A DNA stretch of 64,000 nt from Acanthochromis polyacanthus (taxonomy: Eukaryota > Chordata > Actinopteri > Pomacentridae). The DNA is taken from positions 18,385,073-18,449,072 of the forward strand of contig NC_067121.1 in NCBI RefSeq assembly GCF_021347895.1. Reading direction: 5' to 3'. How positions within the stretch are numbered: position 1 is the stretch's first letter; every line of letters starts with the position of its first letter. This document shows, piece after piece, positions 23,507-34,258 of the stretch. The translations under genes were made by a program, and so were the position numbers. The notes below the pieces were generated by a model. That model saw only the letters and a program-made list of their open reading frames with translations. It was not told the DNA's origin and ran no database searches.

Positions 23507-24223
23507 TTAGTTTAGCGAAACCTTATGACCTGTTCCATGTAAGTGTTGTAACACTGCCATCGTTGTCTGCTTGCAGTGTTCTTGCGTGTCTGCAGGCACA
23601 AGAATGTCATCAACATACAACAAAATTTGGCTGTGTTCTGGAATTTGAAATGTTGACATCGAGCACCTGAGAGCCTGAGTGTATATGTGGGGGCTTTCCG
23701 TAAAACCTTGTGATAATCGTGTATAGGTGTACTGTGTACCTTCAAATGTAAACCCGAACCAGTGTTGTGAGTTTGAATGTAGTGGTATAGAGAAGAAAGC
23801 ATTACTCAAATCTATAACTGAAAACCACTTTCTATCTGAAGTTACTTCATTTAATAAGGTATGTGGGTTTGTAACATCAGGCGTAGTTTCCTGTACAGCA
23901 TCATTCACTGCTCTTAAATCCTGAACCATCCTCCATTTTCCTGTATGTGCTTTTCGAACAGGGAAAATGGGTGTATTGCAAACATGCTCCTTTGTTTCCA
24001 CAATAATCCCTGATTTTCCCATGTCTGCAATAACAGGTCTCATACTTGCTATTACTGCGTGTTTCAGAGGATATTGAGGAATTTGTGGTCGATATGGAGT
24101 GGCTGCTTGTATTTCAACAGGTGGAAAATCTTTTATCAGTCCTACATCTGTAGGGCTGTTGGACCAGAGATCACTGGGCAGGTTTTTTTTTAAAATTCTG
24201 GATACTCCCCTATAGACAAACAA
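23507..24223 (-). pseudogene. Retroviral reverse transcriptase fragment
   Basis: A 238-codon open frame holds the polymerase fingers and palm. Motifs in order: GKWRMVQDLRAVND, FSVIDLSNAFFSIPL, RLSQGFTESP and LLYVDDILV (active-site YVDD). The frame is cut by a stop just after the palm (about 23506). Clear homology, including an LGH motif, continues in the same frame to about 23440 past that stop. Protease and the connection/RNase H parts are absent. Closest in style to gamma/epsilon retroviruses. Confidence 0.9.
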
Positions 24224-25904
24224 ATTAATGATCAGGTTTCTTTTTCATCCAAATGTGTGGAGGGTGTGGTTTTTACACACCACCCAAGAGGCTGTTTCAT
24301 GAACCGCAAAAGTTGTCGTAATACGGGTGTTCAGCTCTATTACTCTGGTTTTCAGGTCTGCACTCCCATGGGATAGAGTTTGTTTCTTTTTTCCGTCCGT
24401 TAAGAAATATGCAACCACATCCATATATTAATAACTTTATATAGTAATACATTTATACTTTATTACATCTATGCTTCATCAACATGAAACTCTATTTTAG
24501 CTTGATCTGTTGAACCGTGTGATAATTGTTCCTGTGGTCTTAATACTGCATACAGAGTGAAGTGTTTGAAATGTACCAGGCTGAGCTGCATTCCAGAGAT
24601 AAAAAGAACCTTGAAGCAAAAGCAGCTGAAAGTAAACCATTTTAAGCACTGAGTTCTGTGGTACGAACTAACAGCAAGAATACAGTCTTGGTCTTACAGG
24701 AACAATTACCTCACACACCTCATAAAAGCTCGTCATTGAAAAATCCCAAATCTCTAAACATATGAACAACTGAAAATTAGATTCCTATTTCACTGACTCC
24801 ATCGCAGGTTTCTATAATCAATGTTACAAAGCAAATCGGACCACAAAGTAATTTCTGTGATCATGCTTGCATTGGACATGCTAGTATTCAATGTAGAAGC
24901 TGGTCTAATTGATAGAAGACGCGAGCTGTCCTATCTTCTCTTTCTGTTCCTTTTTGTTCATATTTACATTGTAAGTGTGTAAATTCAGTCTTTGGGTTCG
25001 TGATCTGTCACCCTTGTTATGGGGTGGGAGGGTGGGTGGGGGGGTCATTTATCTGGTGCTTCAGCTGCCGCGGCGCCTTCGGCCTCTGATGCACCAGGCC
25101 ATCGTTATTGTCTTTGTATTTTTGTACACTATCTTATCACCTTCTGCTCTGGCTGCACAGGCCACAACTTTTTTATTTGTTGCTGTATTTCTTTTTTTCT
25201 TTGTGCTTCTTTCAGCCATATTCCTGCATAATGAAGCTGTTTTTCAGTTTCTTTTGATTTCTTTTATCAGTTTGTTGTTTTGCAGTTAATTCTGTAAATA
25301 GCTCTGTGCAGCGTCCTACTATTAATTTGCTATTAAATTCATATTTCTTTTCCCAATCTGACAAGAATTGTATCAATTCTGGATGCTTCTGTTCTGTTCT
25401 GCTTATTTTGCATCGCCTTATAGTGAAATTTTTTCCTGATTATTTCCCATTTTTGTTTTGTTTTGTTCAAAATTATTTTTATTTAGAATTTGTGGTGTTT
25501 TTCAAAATAATTTTATTGAGAATTTGTGAAAAACAATGCGTCATAAGCCAAAATTCAGCCCTTGGAAAACAAGCTTCTAGGCCAGCTCTATTAGCTAGTC
25601 CGGTTTTCCACTAGGGGTCCTATATCAGGACTAAAGGTCGTTTTAGAGTTTTCACAAAGTCCTCTTAAATCTTAATGACTGTTCACACTCAGTGATTTAC
25701 TTCAACTGACAACAGCCGTACGTTCACACCGATAGGCTTCAGGCTGTCTGCTGCTTCAATCACTGACCAGTCCTTTCACACTCACAGTTTAACACATGCA
25801 CATGTTTTGTAAGTTTTGGCTTCTCTTAGCTCAGGACTTCACTTTCCTAAAGCGCTTTGTTCGGATGCCGTCAACCTGGAACCCCGCGGAACCCGGACAG
25901 GGTT
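24224..25904. other. Expected gag-pro interval without recognisable coding
   Basis: Lies where gag and protease should be. I see no zinc-knuckle, major-homology or protease DSG/DTG motif on the minus strand. A G-rich stretch (25019-25050) and T-rich tracts (25150-25560) stand out. Probably replaced or deleted in an ancestor. Confidence 0.5.
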
Positions 25905-26195
25905 TTAACCGGCCGACATGGAATTCAACCACGGAGGGCTTTTGTCCCCAAACCTAGTTCCAGGGGGCTGTGCACAGACTTCGGTCTCCCTCGAACAGTT
26001 CCTTAGGTTCCCAGGTGTATTGGCATCCTTTCTGCGCTTCTTTTTTTTTTCTCCACTCTTTATCTGAAGGATTTCAGTTTTTAGTTTCGTTTGGAGTTCT
26101 AAGATGTCTCTCTCATCTAATTTGCCTGAGAAATTGTGTTTCTTTCTCCATCTTTTTTGACTTATTTTTCCTGATTCTTCCACATATCCTTCCAT
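25905..26195 (-). pseudogene. Possible remnant of gag start
   Basis: A 96-codon frame starting MEGYVEESGKISQKRW, rich in lysine and glutamate (KSGEKKKKRRKD). It lies where the N-terminus of gag would be. The same frame is open for about 30 more codons upstream without an earlier ATG. No myristoylation signal or late-domain motif is seen, so the identification rests on position only. Confidence 0.3.
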
Positions 26196-26454
26196 AAACT
26201 TCTCATCGCCTTCTAATACGCTTTGTTTTTGTCCTATAGCTGCTTGTTGTTGAGTTCTCTGGCACGAGACAACGGGAGGACACTAACACATCCTTCTACT
26301 GCAGATAAGCTGCAGCGGTGTTAGTTTTTATGAGTCTAGCTCGCCCTTAATCCCCTTGTCACCAGTACGTCGTCAACAACAAGGAAAATAATAAATCAGA
26401 AATTCAGCAAGGTACTCTAGACCTTATAATGTGCTTGAATTTCTCAATCACTCT

Positions 26455-26610
26455 TCACATTCACACTGTGTACACCTTGCCGACGGAATCTCTTTCGTCA
26501 TGTCGGCGGAATCTATTTTATCATGCCATTACGGCGGAATCTCTTCACACTCACACCTGTGTACACCTTGCCGGCGGAATCTATTTTATCATGCTAGCGG
26601 AATCTCTTTC
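26455..26610 (-). repeat. Short repeats in the retroviral leader
   Basis: The word 'gattccgccg' with an adjacent ATG-containing segment occurs about five times. 'caaggtgtacacag' occurs twice, in a tandem-like arrangement between the primer-binding site and the gag position. Confidence 0.6.
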
Positions 26611-26806
26611 TCACCCGTGGTTCTGATCGGTGTCACTTCCTGGATCAGATCCTTGGATTCACACCCAGCGCCGAGGGACCGCTTTTCCTTTCACCGACCT
26701 GGCCACGAATTCACGTCCCAGGATTTTCAGATCTCGCTGCTTGGCGACGATCGCTGTCGACAGACTTCGGTGTCGACTCTCCTCGACGTCGGGAAGGAAT
26801 CCTCGG

Positions 26807-26824
26807 ATCCGGCTCGAAGGACCA
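26807..26824 (-). other. Primer-binding site matching tRNA-Tyr
   Basis: Plus-strand ATCCGGCTCGAAGGACCA is the 3' end of a vertebrate tRNA-Tyr (TTCCGGCTCGAAGGA plus CCA) with one mismatch. It lies seven bases from the inner end of the 5' LTR, in the position and orientation of a retroviral primer-binding site. Confidence 0.8.
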
Positions 26825-26831
26825 AGTTATA

Positions 26832-27237
26832 TGTCAGAGAGAAGCTCCGCTGAGAGCTCCCACATAACATAAGAAGATATTCACCGAACCAGAAAGACAC
26901 GGAGACTGTAACTTTTTACTTGCAAGGGTAACACAACACAGTGTAACAAGACACATTAGTGCGAGCTACAAAGACTGCTCCCATACAAGGTTTATTTTAT
27001 ACACGAGCAGAAATGAAGACATGGCATAAGATAAGAAATAGCTCGAGTTACACAAGGGGGTGTGCTAAGCTGGTGGGGATGTGGAGACTAGGGAGAGAGA
27101 GAGAGAGAGAGATATGTGCAGATAGAAGTGAGTGAGTGGTATTCTATAAAAATAGTCATGTAAAATACTATGCACACACAGTTAATGCTCTAAGGCTCGA
27201 TTATGATAAATGTATTTACAAATTCAACTCTTAGACA
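26832..27237 (-). repeat. 5' LTR of the retrovirus
   Basis: Direct copy of 17622-18047 with a shorter GA tract (27094-27111) and a 20-30 base indel near 27072. Its outer end reads CTCTTAGACA instead of CTCTAACA, so the terminus is slightly altered. Confidence 0.85.
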
Positions 27238-27351
27238 TACTCTGTTCTGCACACCCTTCATCACTCACATGTCTGGGTGTGGATGGTTGTGAGACTGCAA
27301 AGGGAGGGATGACTGCTGTTACGATAACATGACAGCATGTGGACTTATGTA

Positions 27352-29267
27352 CACTACTGTTCAAAACTTTGGAGTCACTTAGAAATACTGCTATTTTTGA
27401 GAGAAAAACTTTTTTTTTCAATGAAGTCAACATTAAATGAATCAGAAATACAGTCTCGACATTGTTAACATGGTAAGTGACTCTTCTAGCTGGAAACAGC
27501 TGGTTTTTAATGGAATATCTCCATAGAGGTACAGAGGAACATTTCCAGCAACCATCACTCCCGTGTTCTAATGCTACATGGTGTTAGCTAATGGTGTTGA
27601 AAGGCTAACTGATGATTAGAAAACCCTTGTTCAATTATGTTAGCACATGAATAAAAGTGTGAGTTTTCATGGAAAACATCAGAGTGCGAATTATACAATG
27701 ACAATTGGGGGGGGGGTCAACATTTTTTAGAGGCCAGGGTGAAAAGGGAACCCAGTACAGCGCAGGCGCCTGCTTAAGGTAACAGAAGTCTTGCACAATT
27801 CTTACAGCATCATGAAGGTTCAAGGTTTAACAATCTTTATTATTGTTGTTGTTTAATATAGAGAAAAGACATAAAATAAAGATATATACAAGGAAACAAA
27901 ATCATTAAATTTTAACAGGTCATTTTAAATATTTACAGAAATCTTACTTGTTTCAAAAAAATGTCTGCATTGTGTACTGTCCTCCTCCTCCTCCTCGTGT
28001 CTGCTCACTGTCCTTCTGTCCTCCGTCTGCCTGCTCACTGTCCTCTCCTCCTCCTTTCTTGCTCACAATATCTCCCTCTGCCTCCTTAATACAACAGCAC
28101 ATACATGTAAAATTCACCATGCTATAATGCTCTGTATTTATAGCCTCTATAACAACCACTGAAAATACAGGCTGCATTTTCTTAACTATGTCCTAATTTT
28201 GAACTTACTCTTTTTTTGGCACCAAAATACTGCCTGATATCTTCTCCTTTCCTCTTGGCCGTGTTGGCTCTGTAAATGAAATCTAATTTGAGTTCAATGA
28301 AGTAGTCATAAATTTGGACTAATACAACTATCACAGGCAATCAGTTAATCAGCTTTTAGTACGTTGATTTTAACAGTTCAACTAATCAGCCAGATTATAG
28401 TCCTGCATGAAATCTACTGTCATGGAGTGCCTATTATAAAAGCTAATATCAAGGCAAAAGCGTAAATATATCACCGCTCAGAAGACTATTAAAAATAAAT
28501 AATATAATTTTGTAACAGACTGACATTGGATTACATGTTGTCTATCAGTTCTGTGTTTTCCTATATTCATAAAGGTGACATACAGGCTGACAGGCCTGTC
28601 AGTCATTGAGAGAGAACTGGAGCTAAAAGCTAAAAGTAGTGAGGACTGGTCTTCATTATTGTATGAACGTCAGCCCCCCATTTTCTAACTGCTCATGCGC
28701 ACCGGTGTAAGCTAACGTAACATTCACACCAGTTTAAGCTAGCATTAACATATTGACATTTACACATAGATACATGATAACATTCGTCTGAGACACCGGA
28801 CACAATATGAATCCAAATATAATTCGTAACTCCGAAAGTGGGGTACTAAATAAAAATAAACTAGCTAGATAACTTACATCACAGTGCTCCCCAAGTCGTT
28901 GATGTCCCGAAACAGCGCAAAGCCAACTTTTTCTCCGTCTAGCTCTTTTTTTTTTTCCGCGCGCGCGCCGGGAACTAACGAGTGACAGTGAAAATGGTAT
29001 GTTGGTATGGTGCATATCTGGTATGGTATGGTGTGTTTTAGCACAAGCCTCTTCCTGGCATGAATATGGAAAATACAATACACTGTAATATTTTTGACAC
29101 TAAAAAGACAGATAAATGTTTCAACCCCCCCAATCTCCTATTTGTACCCCTTTTAGGGGGGGTCGAAGTTGTAATTGGGGGGGTCAAACCCACCCAAACC
29201 CCCCCGTAATTCGCACTATGGAAAACATGACATTGTCTGAGTGACTCAAAACGTTTGAACGGTAGCG
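27352..29267. mobile_element. Tc1-type MITE, copy A, interrupted by a hAT element
   Basis: The left end CACTACTGTTCAAAACTTTG and the right end CAAAACGTTTGAACGGTAGCG form the inverted repeats; TA flanks both (27350-27351, 29268-29269). Without the insertion the MITE is about 370 bases, the size of its relatives at 33321 and 34259. Non-coding. Confidence 0.8.
27680..29220. mobile_element. hAT-type non-autonomous transposon, 1541 bp
   Basis: The ends are CAGAGTGCGAATTA and the complement of CATAGTGCGAATTA. The perfect 8-bp duplication GAAAACAT (27672-27679, 29221-29228) is the hAT hallmark. Subterminal G-runs (27704-27716, and C/G-runs 29125-29205) are prominent. No hAT transposase is visible; the open frames inside are simple-sequence driven. 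Confidence 0.85.
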
Positions 29268-29269
29268 TA

Positions 29270-30439
29270 AGTGGCAGTGAAACTCTCTGGGATGTGATAA
29301 GACTGCATTGTAATAAGACACCACTTATCCGGAACTTTTAATACAGTCTTGAGTACTCTAAACAGAACATTTTACCACCTTTAATACCTTGATGAAAAAT
29401 CCAATGCAGCTGCATAGTACTAAAACTCTCAGTCTTGTCAAATGTAGATGTTTTTTACATTCTTTTCACTGTTAAAAAAGTGAGCATCAGCTGATACACA
29501 ACATTACGACCACTGACAGGTGAAGTGAATAACATCAATCATCTTGTTACAATGCAACGTTCTGCTGGGAAACCTTGAGTCCTGACATTCATGTGGATGT
29601 TTGACATGGACCGCTCACCTAAACATTGCAGTTTAAGCAACCCCCCTCGTCACATGTAAACAGCAGTGTGGAGAAGCAGAGCTACCCCATGAAGCTCACT
29701 GAGAGGATGCCAAGAGAGTGCAAAGCAGTAATCAAAGTAAATGTAGGCTATTTTGAAGAATCTCAAATACAAAATATGTTTTGATTTATTTCACAGTTTT
29801 TTGTTTACTACATAATTCCATACATGATTATTCATAGTTTTGATGCCTTCAGTGAGAATCTGCAACGTAAATAGTCATGAAAATAAAGAAAAAACATTAA
29901 ATGAGAAGGTGTGTCCATTTTTTGACTGGCTATTTATCTATCTATCTATCTATCTAGCTATCTATCTAGCTATCTAACAGCAGGTTTCACATCCTCCTGT
30001 CCATCTGACAAACTGTAGTCCTCCATCTGTCCAGCAGAGGTCCTCAGAGAGTCTCACCTGTCCTCACCTATCCATCTCTTGCAGCTTCTCATCATTCACA
30101 CCTACTAAACTTCTTTCTTTGACCATTTAGAAGCTGCTGCGTTTCACCCTTTTGCTTGCTGATTCTGCAAACATACACATCCTGAAGTTGGCACTGTGAT
30201 TATGGCAGCAGGAATCATGATTATTTCTTGTGCTTTCAAGACATATTTTCGAACAAATTAGTAGTAAGGAATGTCTCAAAACAAAACACAAACCCCTCAC
30301 AGCCATCACCCTCCTCTCCAGACCCACTTCCAGCTCCTCCATGCCTCCCTGGCTGCTGGACTCTGACCAGCCTCTGCTCTGACTCTCTCTCAGGAACCAG
30401 GACTGGCTGCACTCATCAGACCAGCTCTCAGCACACACA
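29270..30439. other. Relics of Tc1-like elements and a microsatellite
   Basis: 29495-29660 ('attacgaccactgacagg', 'gttctgctgggaaacc') and 29690-29935 ('agaggatgccaagagag', ending 'gagaaggtgtgtcc') carry words I associate with decayed Tc1/mariner elements of fish. 29936-29977 is an ATCT microsatellite with AGCT variants. No host coding exon seen. Confidence 0.4.
29936..29977. repeat. (ATCT)n microsatellite
   Basis: Tetranucleotide repeats with some AGCT variants. Confidence 0.9.
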
Positions 30440-30621
30440 CTTTTCACAGCTTTCCTTCTACTTTTGATTCGGAGAAAACGATTACTAAACGCACCTAGCA
30501 CGTGTTTTTCGTCGGCTCACGGATTTTTCAGGAGCAAACGGAGTTTTTTTCGCTTTTGGGCGGCTGTGAAGGCGCACCGGAGGCCTTTATTTCAACCAGA
30601 AGGCCAGCACACTGACACCGG
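30440..30621 (+). promoter_or_regulatory. Candidate promoter and non-coding first exon of the myrip-like gene
   Basis: A local GC-richer, CpG-containing stretch with a GC box (GGGCGG, 30558-30563) and no TATA. It ends in CACCG|GTGAGG, a strong splice donor at 30622. The next good acceptor on this strand that leads into coding sequence is TTTAG| at 33924. A 3.3-kb first intron is plausible, but transcription is inferred only. Confidence 0.4.
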
Positions 30622-31181
30622 TGAGGTTTTATGATACATATATAAAAATATCCCCTTTGTATAGGTATTTGTTGTTTGCAAGCTAACAGGAAACCCGAGA
30701 AAGTCCTAGAAAAAGTGTGTATGTTTGTGTGTCACTTGAAGGAAATTTTCTGACATGAATTTGATTTAATATGATGTATGTTTGTTCTGTCTCCTGTTAT
30801 TAAAATAGACATGATTGCAGTAGTTTTTACATTAGAGCTTCAGCAGGACAGTTTGATCTGCAGTCATGTTGTATTTAGTCAAACAAAAGCTTCATGTCTG
30901 AGTGAAAGAGAGATTTCCTCCTCAGGAATGCTAATGCAGAAAAGCCCAAATCCTGCTCGGTGTTAATTCCCCTCATTTACTTGTGTAAGTGGCTTGGAGG
31001 ACGTCAAAATGCTGCTTGTGCACACAGTCCTGTTCTGCATAGTGTTAAAAGGAGACTGTTTGTGTGAGCTGCCAGTTTTAATGCAGATATTACAGTTAAA
31101 GGCTGCAGAAACCAGACAGGACATTCATTCAGGAGACAATATTTAGCTAATTTATAATATGTTATGACACTCATGTCTTAA
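30622..31181. other. No feature recognised
   Basis: AT-rich sequence between the candidate first exon and the piggyBac-like MITE; ends in TTAA (31178-31181). Confidence 0.4.
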
Positions 31182-31630
31182 CCCTTAGATGCATAAGTGG
31201 GTCAAAAATGTCCCAGTGAGGTTGTTTTGTTGCTGTGTCTTTGTAATGAAAAGTTTTAATCATTTAATTTTCCAGTTATTCCACAAAAACATGCTTTTGA
31301 TGGTAAAAACGTGCCATTCTTACCATCATTCCATTTAAAATTTTAAGTTTTAAGAGAAAAAATGTCAGCAGAATGAATGTTGACATTCTTGTATTGCTGT
31401 TCCTGTGTAACATAATTCTTTTTCAATTATCAAAATGTCAAAATCTGTTATAAAGCGAAAAATAGACATATTTCAAACGTGAAATCATTCTTGTGTGGAC
31501 AAAACTATGATGTAAACAACAATACAAATGATTATTCTTAATCAAAATGACAAAAAATGTCGTAAAAACACATTGATTCTTATATGAGTCATTTTTGAGT
31601 GTAGGGTCCAGTCACTTGTGCATACAAGGG
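31182..31630. mobile_element. piggyBac-like MITE
   Basis: The left end TTAA|CCCTTAGATGCATAAGTG and the right end CACTTGTGCATACAAGGG are imperfect inverted repeats. TTAA, the piggyBac target, is intact on the left only. Inside, 'gggtcaaaaatg' and 'gagtcatttttgag' form a second inverted pair. Non-coding. Confidence 0.5.
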
Positions 31631-31639
31631 AGAAAGGAG

Positions 31640-32086
31640 GTCTCTTTGGGAGGAGGATATCGGGGGGGGGGGGACTTTCTCTGATGAGCTCTGGTCACAG
31701 ATCCTGCGGCGGGTTCACACCTCCTCAGTTTGTTCTAGGCACTCTGGACTGAGGTGTTTGCTGTTATGTCTCGGGTTGTTGGCAGGAGGATTGATCCGGA
31801 TGCTATGTGTGCCTTGTTTGGGGTACCTTCTGGCCCTACATGTTTATCCCTCTCACATAGTGATTGTTTGGCTTTCCTGACTATTTTGGCCAGGAGGGTC
31901 ATTTTACTTAAGTGGAAATCGCCGTCGCCTCCCTCCCATATCCACTGGCTCAGGGATGTTCTTTACTGTTTAAAGTTGGAGAAGATTAGGCTATCTTTGC
32001 GGGGCTCCTTCGATAAATTTTTGAAGTTGTGGGGACCGTTTCTGCAACTGGCTGAACAGACGGACTTCTCCTCCGTCTCAGCTTAA
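31640..32086 (+). pseudogene. L1/Tx1-like LINE, ORF2 C-terminus
   Basis: A 110-codon open frame (31754-32086) ends an L1-type ORF2 protein: ARRVILLKWKSPSPPS, then HWLRDVLYCLKLEKIRLSLRG, then FLKLWGPFL and stop. This is the conserved C-terminal segment after the reverse transcriptase. Coding similarity probably extends left to about 31640. The upstream reverse transcriptase is missing, a normal 5' truncation. No long poly-A tail is visible; a T/C-rich 3' region runs to about 32200. Confidence 0.75.
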
Positions 32087-32375
32087 CCCGCTCTTTCCTG
32101 CCCTCCCTCTTCTCTTCCCTGTTTCCTGGTGTGTTATTCTTTTGCTGATGTTTTTGTCTGCTTCTTGGAGGGGGGGTGGGGCAGTGAATTCTGTTGGTCG
32201 TCAACTAAACGTCACACAGCACAAGTGCACATTCATTTTCAAACATTTTTGCCTTTGTTTCTGTAGGTGAAATAACAGATTTGTTACTTTAGATGTTCTC
32301 TTTGGAACTGCTGACAACTTTCTGTCATCTGAGCTGCAAAGAGTCAAAAAGATTGAAAAGCTAACTAGAAAAATA
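32087..32375. other. LINE 3' region and spacer
   Basis: Pyrimidine-rich 3' part of the LINE, a G-run (32170-32178), then AT-rich sequence ending in TA at 32374-32375. Confidence 0.4.
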
Positions 32376-33315
32376 CACTGCCCCGCCAATAAAAAAGTTG
32401 CACACTCTAATATTTCGTTAGACCACTTTTAGCTCCGAGTCCATCACAAATTTGTGGTGGCATCATTTTAAAAAAGCTTCTGCAATGTCATAGCATTTGT
32501 TTCTGTCCAGAGTTGCATTAATTTAATTAATTAATTTAATACTGCTGCACAAAGTCTTCTCCAGCACATCCCAAAGTTTCTCAGTGGGGCTGAGGTCTGG
32601 ACTCTGTGGAGGCAAATCCATGTGTGAAAATGACGTCTCATGCTCCCTGATCCACTCATTCACAATGTGAGCCCCATGAATCCTGGAATCGTCATCTTGG
32701 AACATGTCCATGTCATCAGGGAACAAACACTCCACTGATGTAAAGACCTGGTCATTCAGTATATTCAGGTAGTCAGCTGACCTCATTCTTTGGGAACAAA
32801 ACATTGCTGAACCTGACCAACCCTAGATCATAACCCTAACCCCCACCGGCTTGTAGACACTAGCTATGATGAGTGCATCACTTCATCTGCCTCTCTTCCT
32901 ACTGTGATGCACCCATCACTTTGGAACAGGGTAAATCTGGACCTATCAGACCACATGACCAACCACATTTGTTCCTCAGAAATGATGGTTCACCATTATC
33001 CTTCAGTTTTAATAATGTGTTGGATTGTTCTCAACCTGATTTTAGTAGTTTCAGCAAGTTCCTTAGTAGTTTTCATGACTTGATGCAGGCCAATAATTTG
33101 ACCCTTCTGAAACAAATTTACATTCTTTCCATGACCACAGGAAATGTCTTCCAACACAGTTGTTTAAGAAATTAGGAGCTACTCACTGCATCAGCTAGGC
33201 TTAAATAAATTGCTACAGATGAAATGTATTCATAACTGCAGTAATTATTCAATGTAAGGCTCTTACCTATTTGCTTAATTATATCCAGGTGGTGATTTTT
33301 TTTGGCCAGGCAGTA
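32376..33315 (-). mobile_element. Degenerate Tc1-like transposon
   Basis: The ends CACTGCCCCGCC (left) and GGCCAGGCAGTA (right) are inverted, with TA next to each. Length 940 bp, shorter than a complete 1.5-kb element. It carries the C-terminal half of a transposase. Confidence 0.7.
32523..32804 (-). pseudogene. Tc1 transposase C-terminal fragment
   Basis: The minus-strand frame contains [18 protein letters not shown] (second catalytic aspartate region), then [19 protein letters not shown] with the catalytic glutamate block, in which the usual NPIE is SPTE. The N-terminal half and the first aspartate are missing or unreadable. Not functional. Confidence 0.8.
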
Positions 33316-33320
33316 TATAT

Positions 33321-33687
33321 GCACTACTGTTCAAAAGTCTGGGGTCACCCAGGCAATGTCATGTTTTCCATGAAAACTCACACTTTTATTCATGTCCTAA
33401 CATAATTGCACAAGGGTTTTCTAATCATCAATTAACCTTTCAACACCATTAGCTAACACAATGTAACAATAGAACAGAGGAGTTATAGTTGGTGGAAATG
33501 TTCCTCTGTACCCCTACGTAGATATTCCATTAAAAATCAGCCAATTCCAGTTAGAATAGTTATTTACCACATTAACAATGTCTAGACTGTATTTCTGATT
33601 AAATTAATGTTATTTTCATTGAAAAAATGATTTTTCTTTCAAAAATAAGAACATTTCTAAGTGACCCCAAACTTTTGCATGGGAGTG
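33321..33687. mobile_element. Tc1-type MITE, copy B
   Basis: Starts CACTACTGTTCAAAAGTC, ends in an inverted, mutated version (CCCCAAACTTTTGCATGGGA). It abuts the Tc1 relic with only TATAT between, so one inserted at the other's TA target. Same family as 27352 and 34259. Confidence 0.8.
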
Positions 33688-33924
33688 TTGATTGTGTTTT
33701 TAAAATTTAAGTAATAGGATAAGCTGTTTGACAACCTCAGCAGAGCATAACTTTTCAGAAATTTAGTGGAATGTAACATAAAGGACTATAAAATCAAAAT
33801 ACAAGTATTTCAAATTTTTTCTAAAGTACAGTGCTATAATAAAAATACAGTATAACATACTGGATGTATATCAAGCTGCTCCAGGATCTTTTTCACTGCT
33901 GTCTTGTGTTTTTCTGTGGTTTAG
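33688..33924 (+). other. Intron end before the first coding exon
   Basis: AT-rich intron sequence ending in the acceptor 'tttttctgtggtttag' at 33924. Confidence 0.5.
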
Positions 33925-33942
33925 ATGAAAACACCAAGCTGA
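33925..33942 (+). promoter_or_regulatory. Short upstream frame in the myrip-like 5' untranslated region
   Basis: ATG AAA ACA CCA AGC TGA starts at the very first base of the exon, 30 bases before the real ATG. If the exon is joined to the candidate first exon it could lower translation. Significance unknown. Confidence 0.35.
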
Positions 33943-33972
33943 TTGGATCCTCCGAGGGACTGAGTGTCAGTG

Positions 33973-34082
33973 ATGGGTCGGAAGCTGGATCTGTCGGGAC
34001 TAACCGACAGCGAGGCGGAGCATGTGCTGCAGGTGGTGCAGAGAGACATGAGACTCCGCAAGAAGGAGGAGGAGAGACTCAG
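33973..34082 (+). CDS. First coding exon of a Rab27 effector, most likely MYRIP (Slac2-c)
   Basis: The exon runs from the acceptor at 33924 to the donor AG|GTGAGT at 34083. The ATG at 33973 opens 36 codons plus two bases. It begins [12 protein letters not shown] and continues [10 protein letters not shown] and RKKEEERL. This is the start of the Rab27-binding domain shared by MYRIP, melanophilin and synaptotagmin-like proteins. The SGLTD and GRK wording favours MYRIP over melanophilin as I recall them. MYRIP links Rab27 on secretory granules or melanosomes to myosin VIIa/Va and actin. The zinc-finger exons that should follow are not found, so the gene runs on past the window through a very long intron. 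A six-codon upstream frame (33925-33942) lies in the same exon. Confidence 0.8.
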
Positions 34083-34258
34083 GTGAGTCCAGACCTCAGT
34101 GGTGAAAGAGGAGCAGGTGGCGCCTCAGACTGATTTGAGGAAGTCCCTGAACTGCAATAAATCTTTTTTTCATTGTTTTCTTATTATTCATTACCTATTC
34201 ATCGCTTCACAAAGACTCATTCCCTTATTCTTACTCATCCTCATTAGACTAAAACCTA
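34083..34258 (+). other. Start of the long intron
   Basis: Splice donor GTGAGT at 34083, then AT-rich intron up to the next MITE. Confidence 0.5.

Noticed and set aside
24975..25614. Plus-strand frames of 70-104 codons in the retroviral gag-pro interval
   Set aside because: T-rich, low-complexity, phenylalanine/leucine-heavy translations without motifs; opposite to the retroviral strand.
26807..26824. tRNA-Tyr gene
   Set aside because: Only the last 18 bases including CCA are present; CCA is not encoded in vertebrate tRNA genes, and the position next to the LTR fits a primer-binding site.
28930..28970. CpG island at 28950 (CGCGCGCGCC)
   Set aside because: Very short GC repeat inside the hAT element, not a promoter-sized island.
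30127..30501. 124-codon minus-strand frame
   Set aside because: Antisense to the candidate promoter/exon region, serine/arginine-rich by composition, with no recognised domain and no splice partners.
33864..34133. 89-codon plus-strand frame across the myrip-like exon
   Set aside because: Different frame from the conserved [12 protein letters not shown] reading and runs through the splice donor; a shadow.
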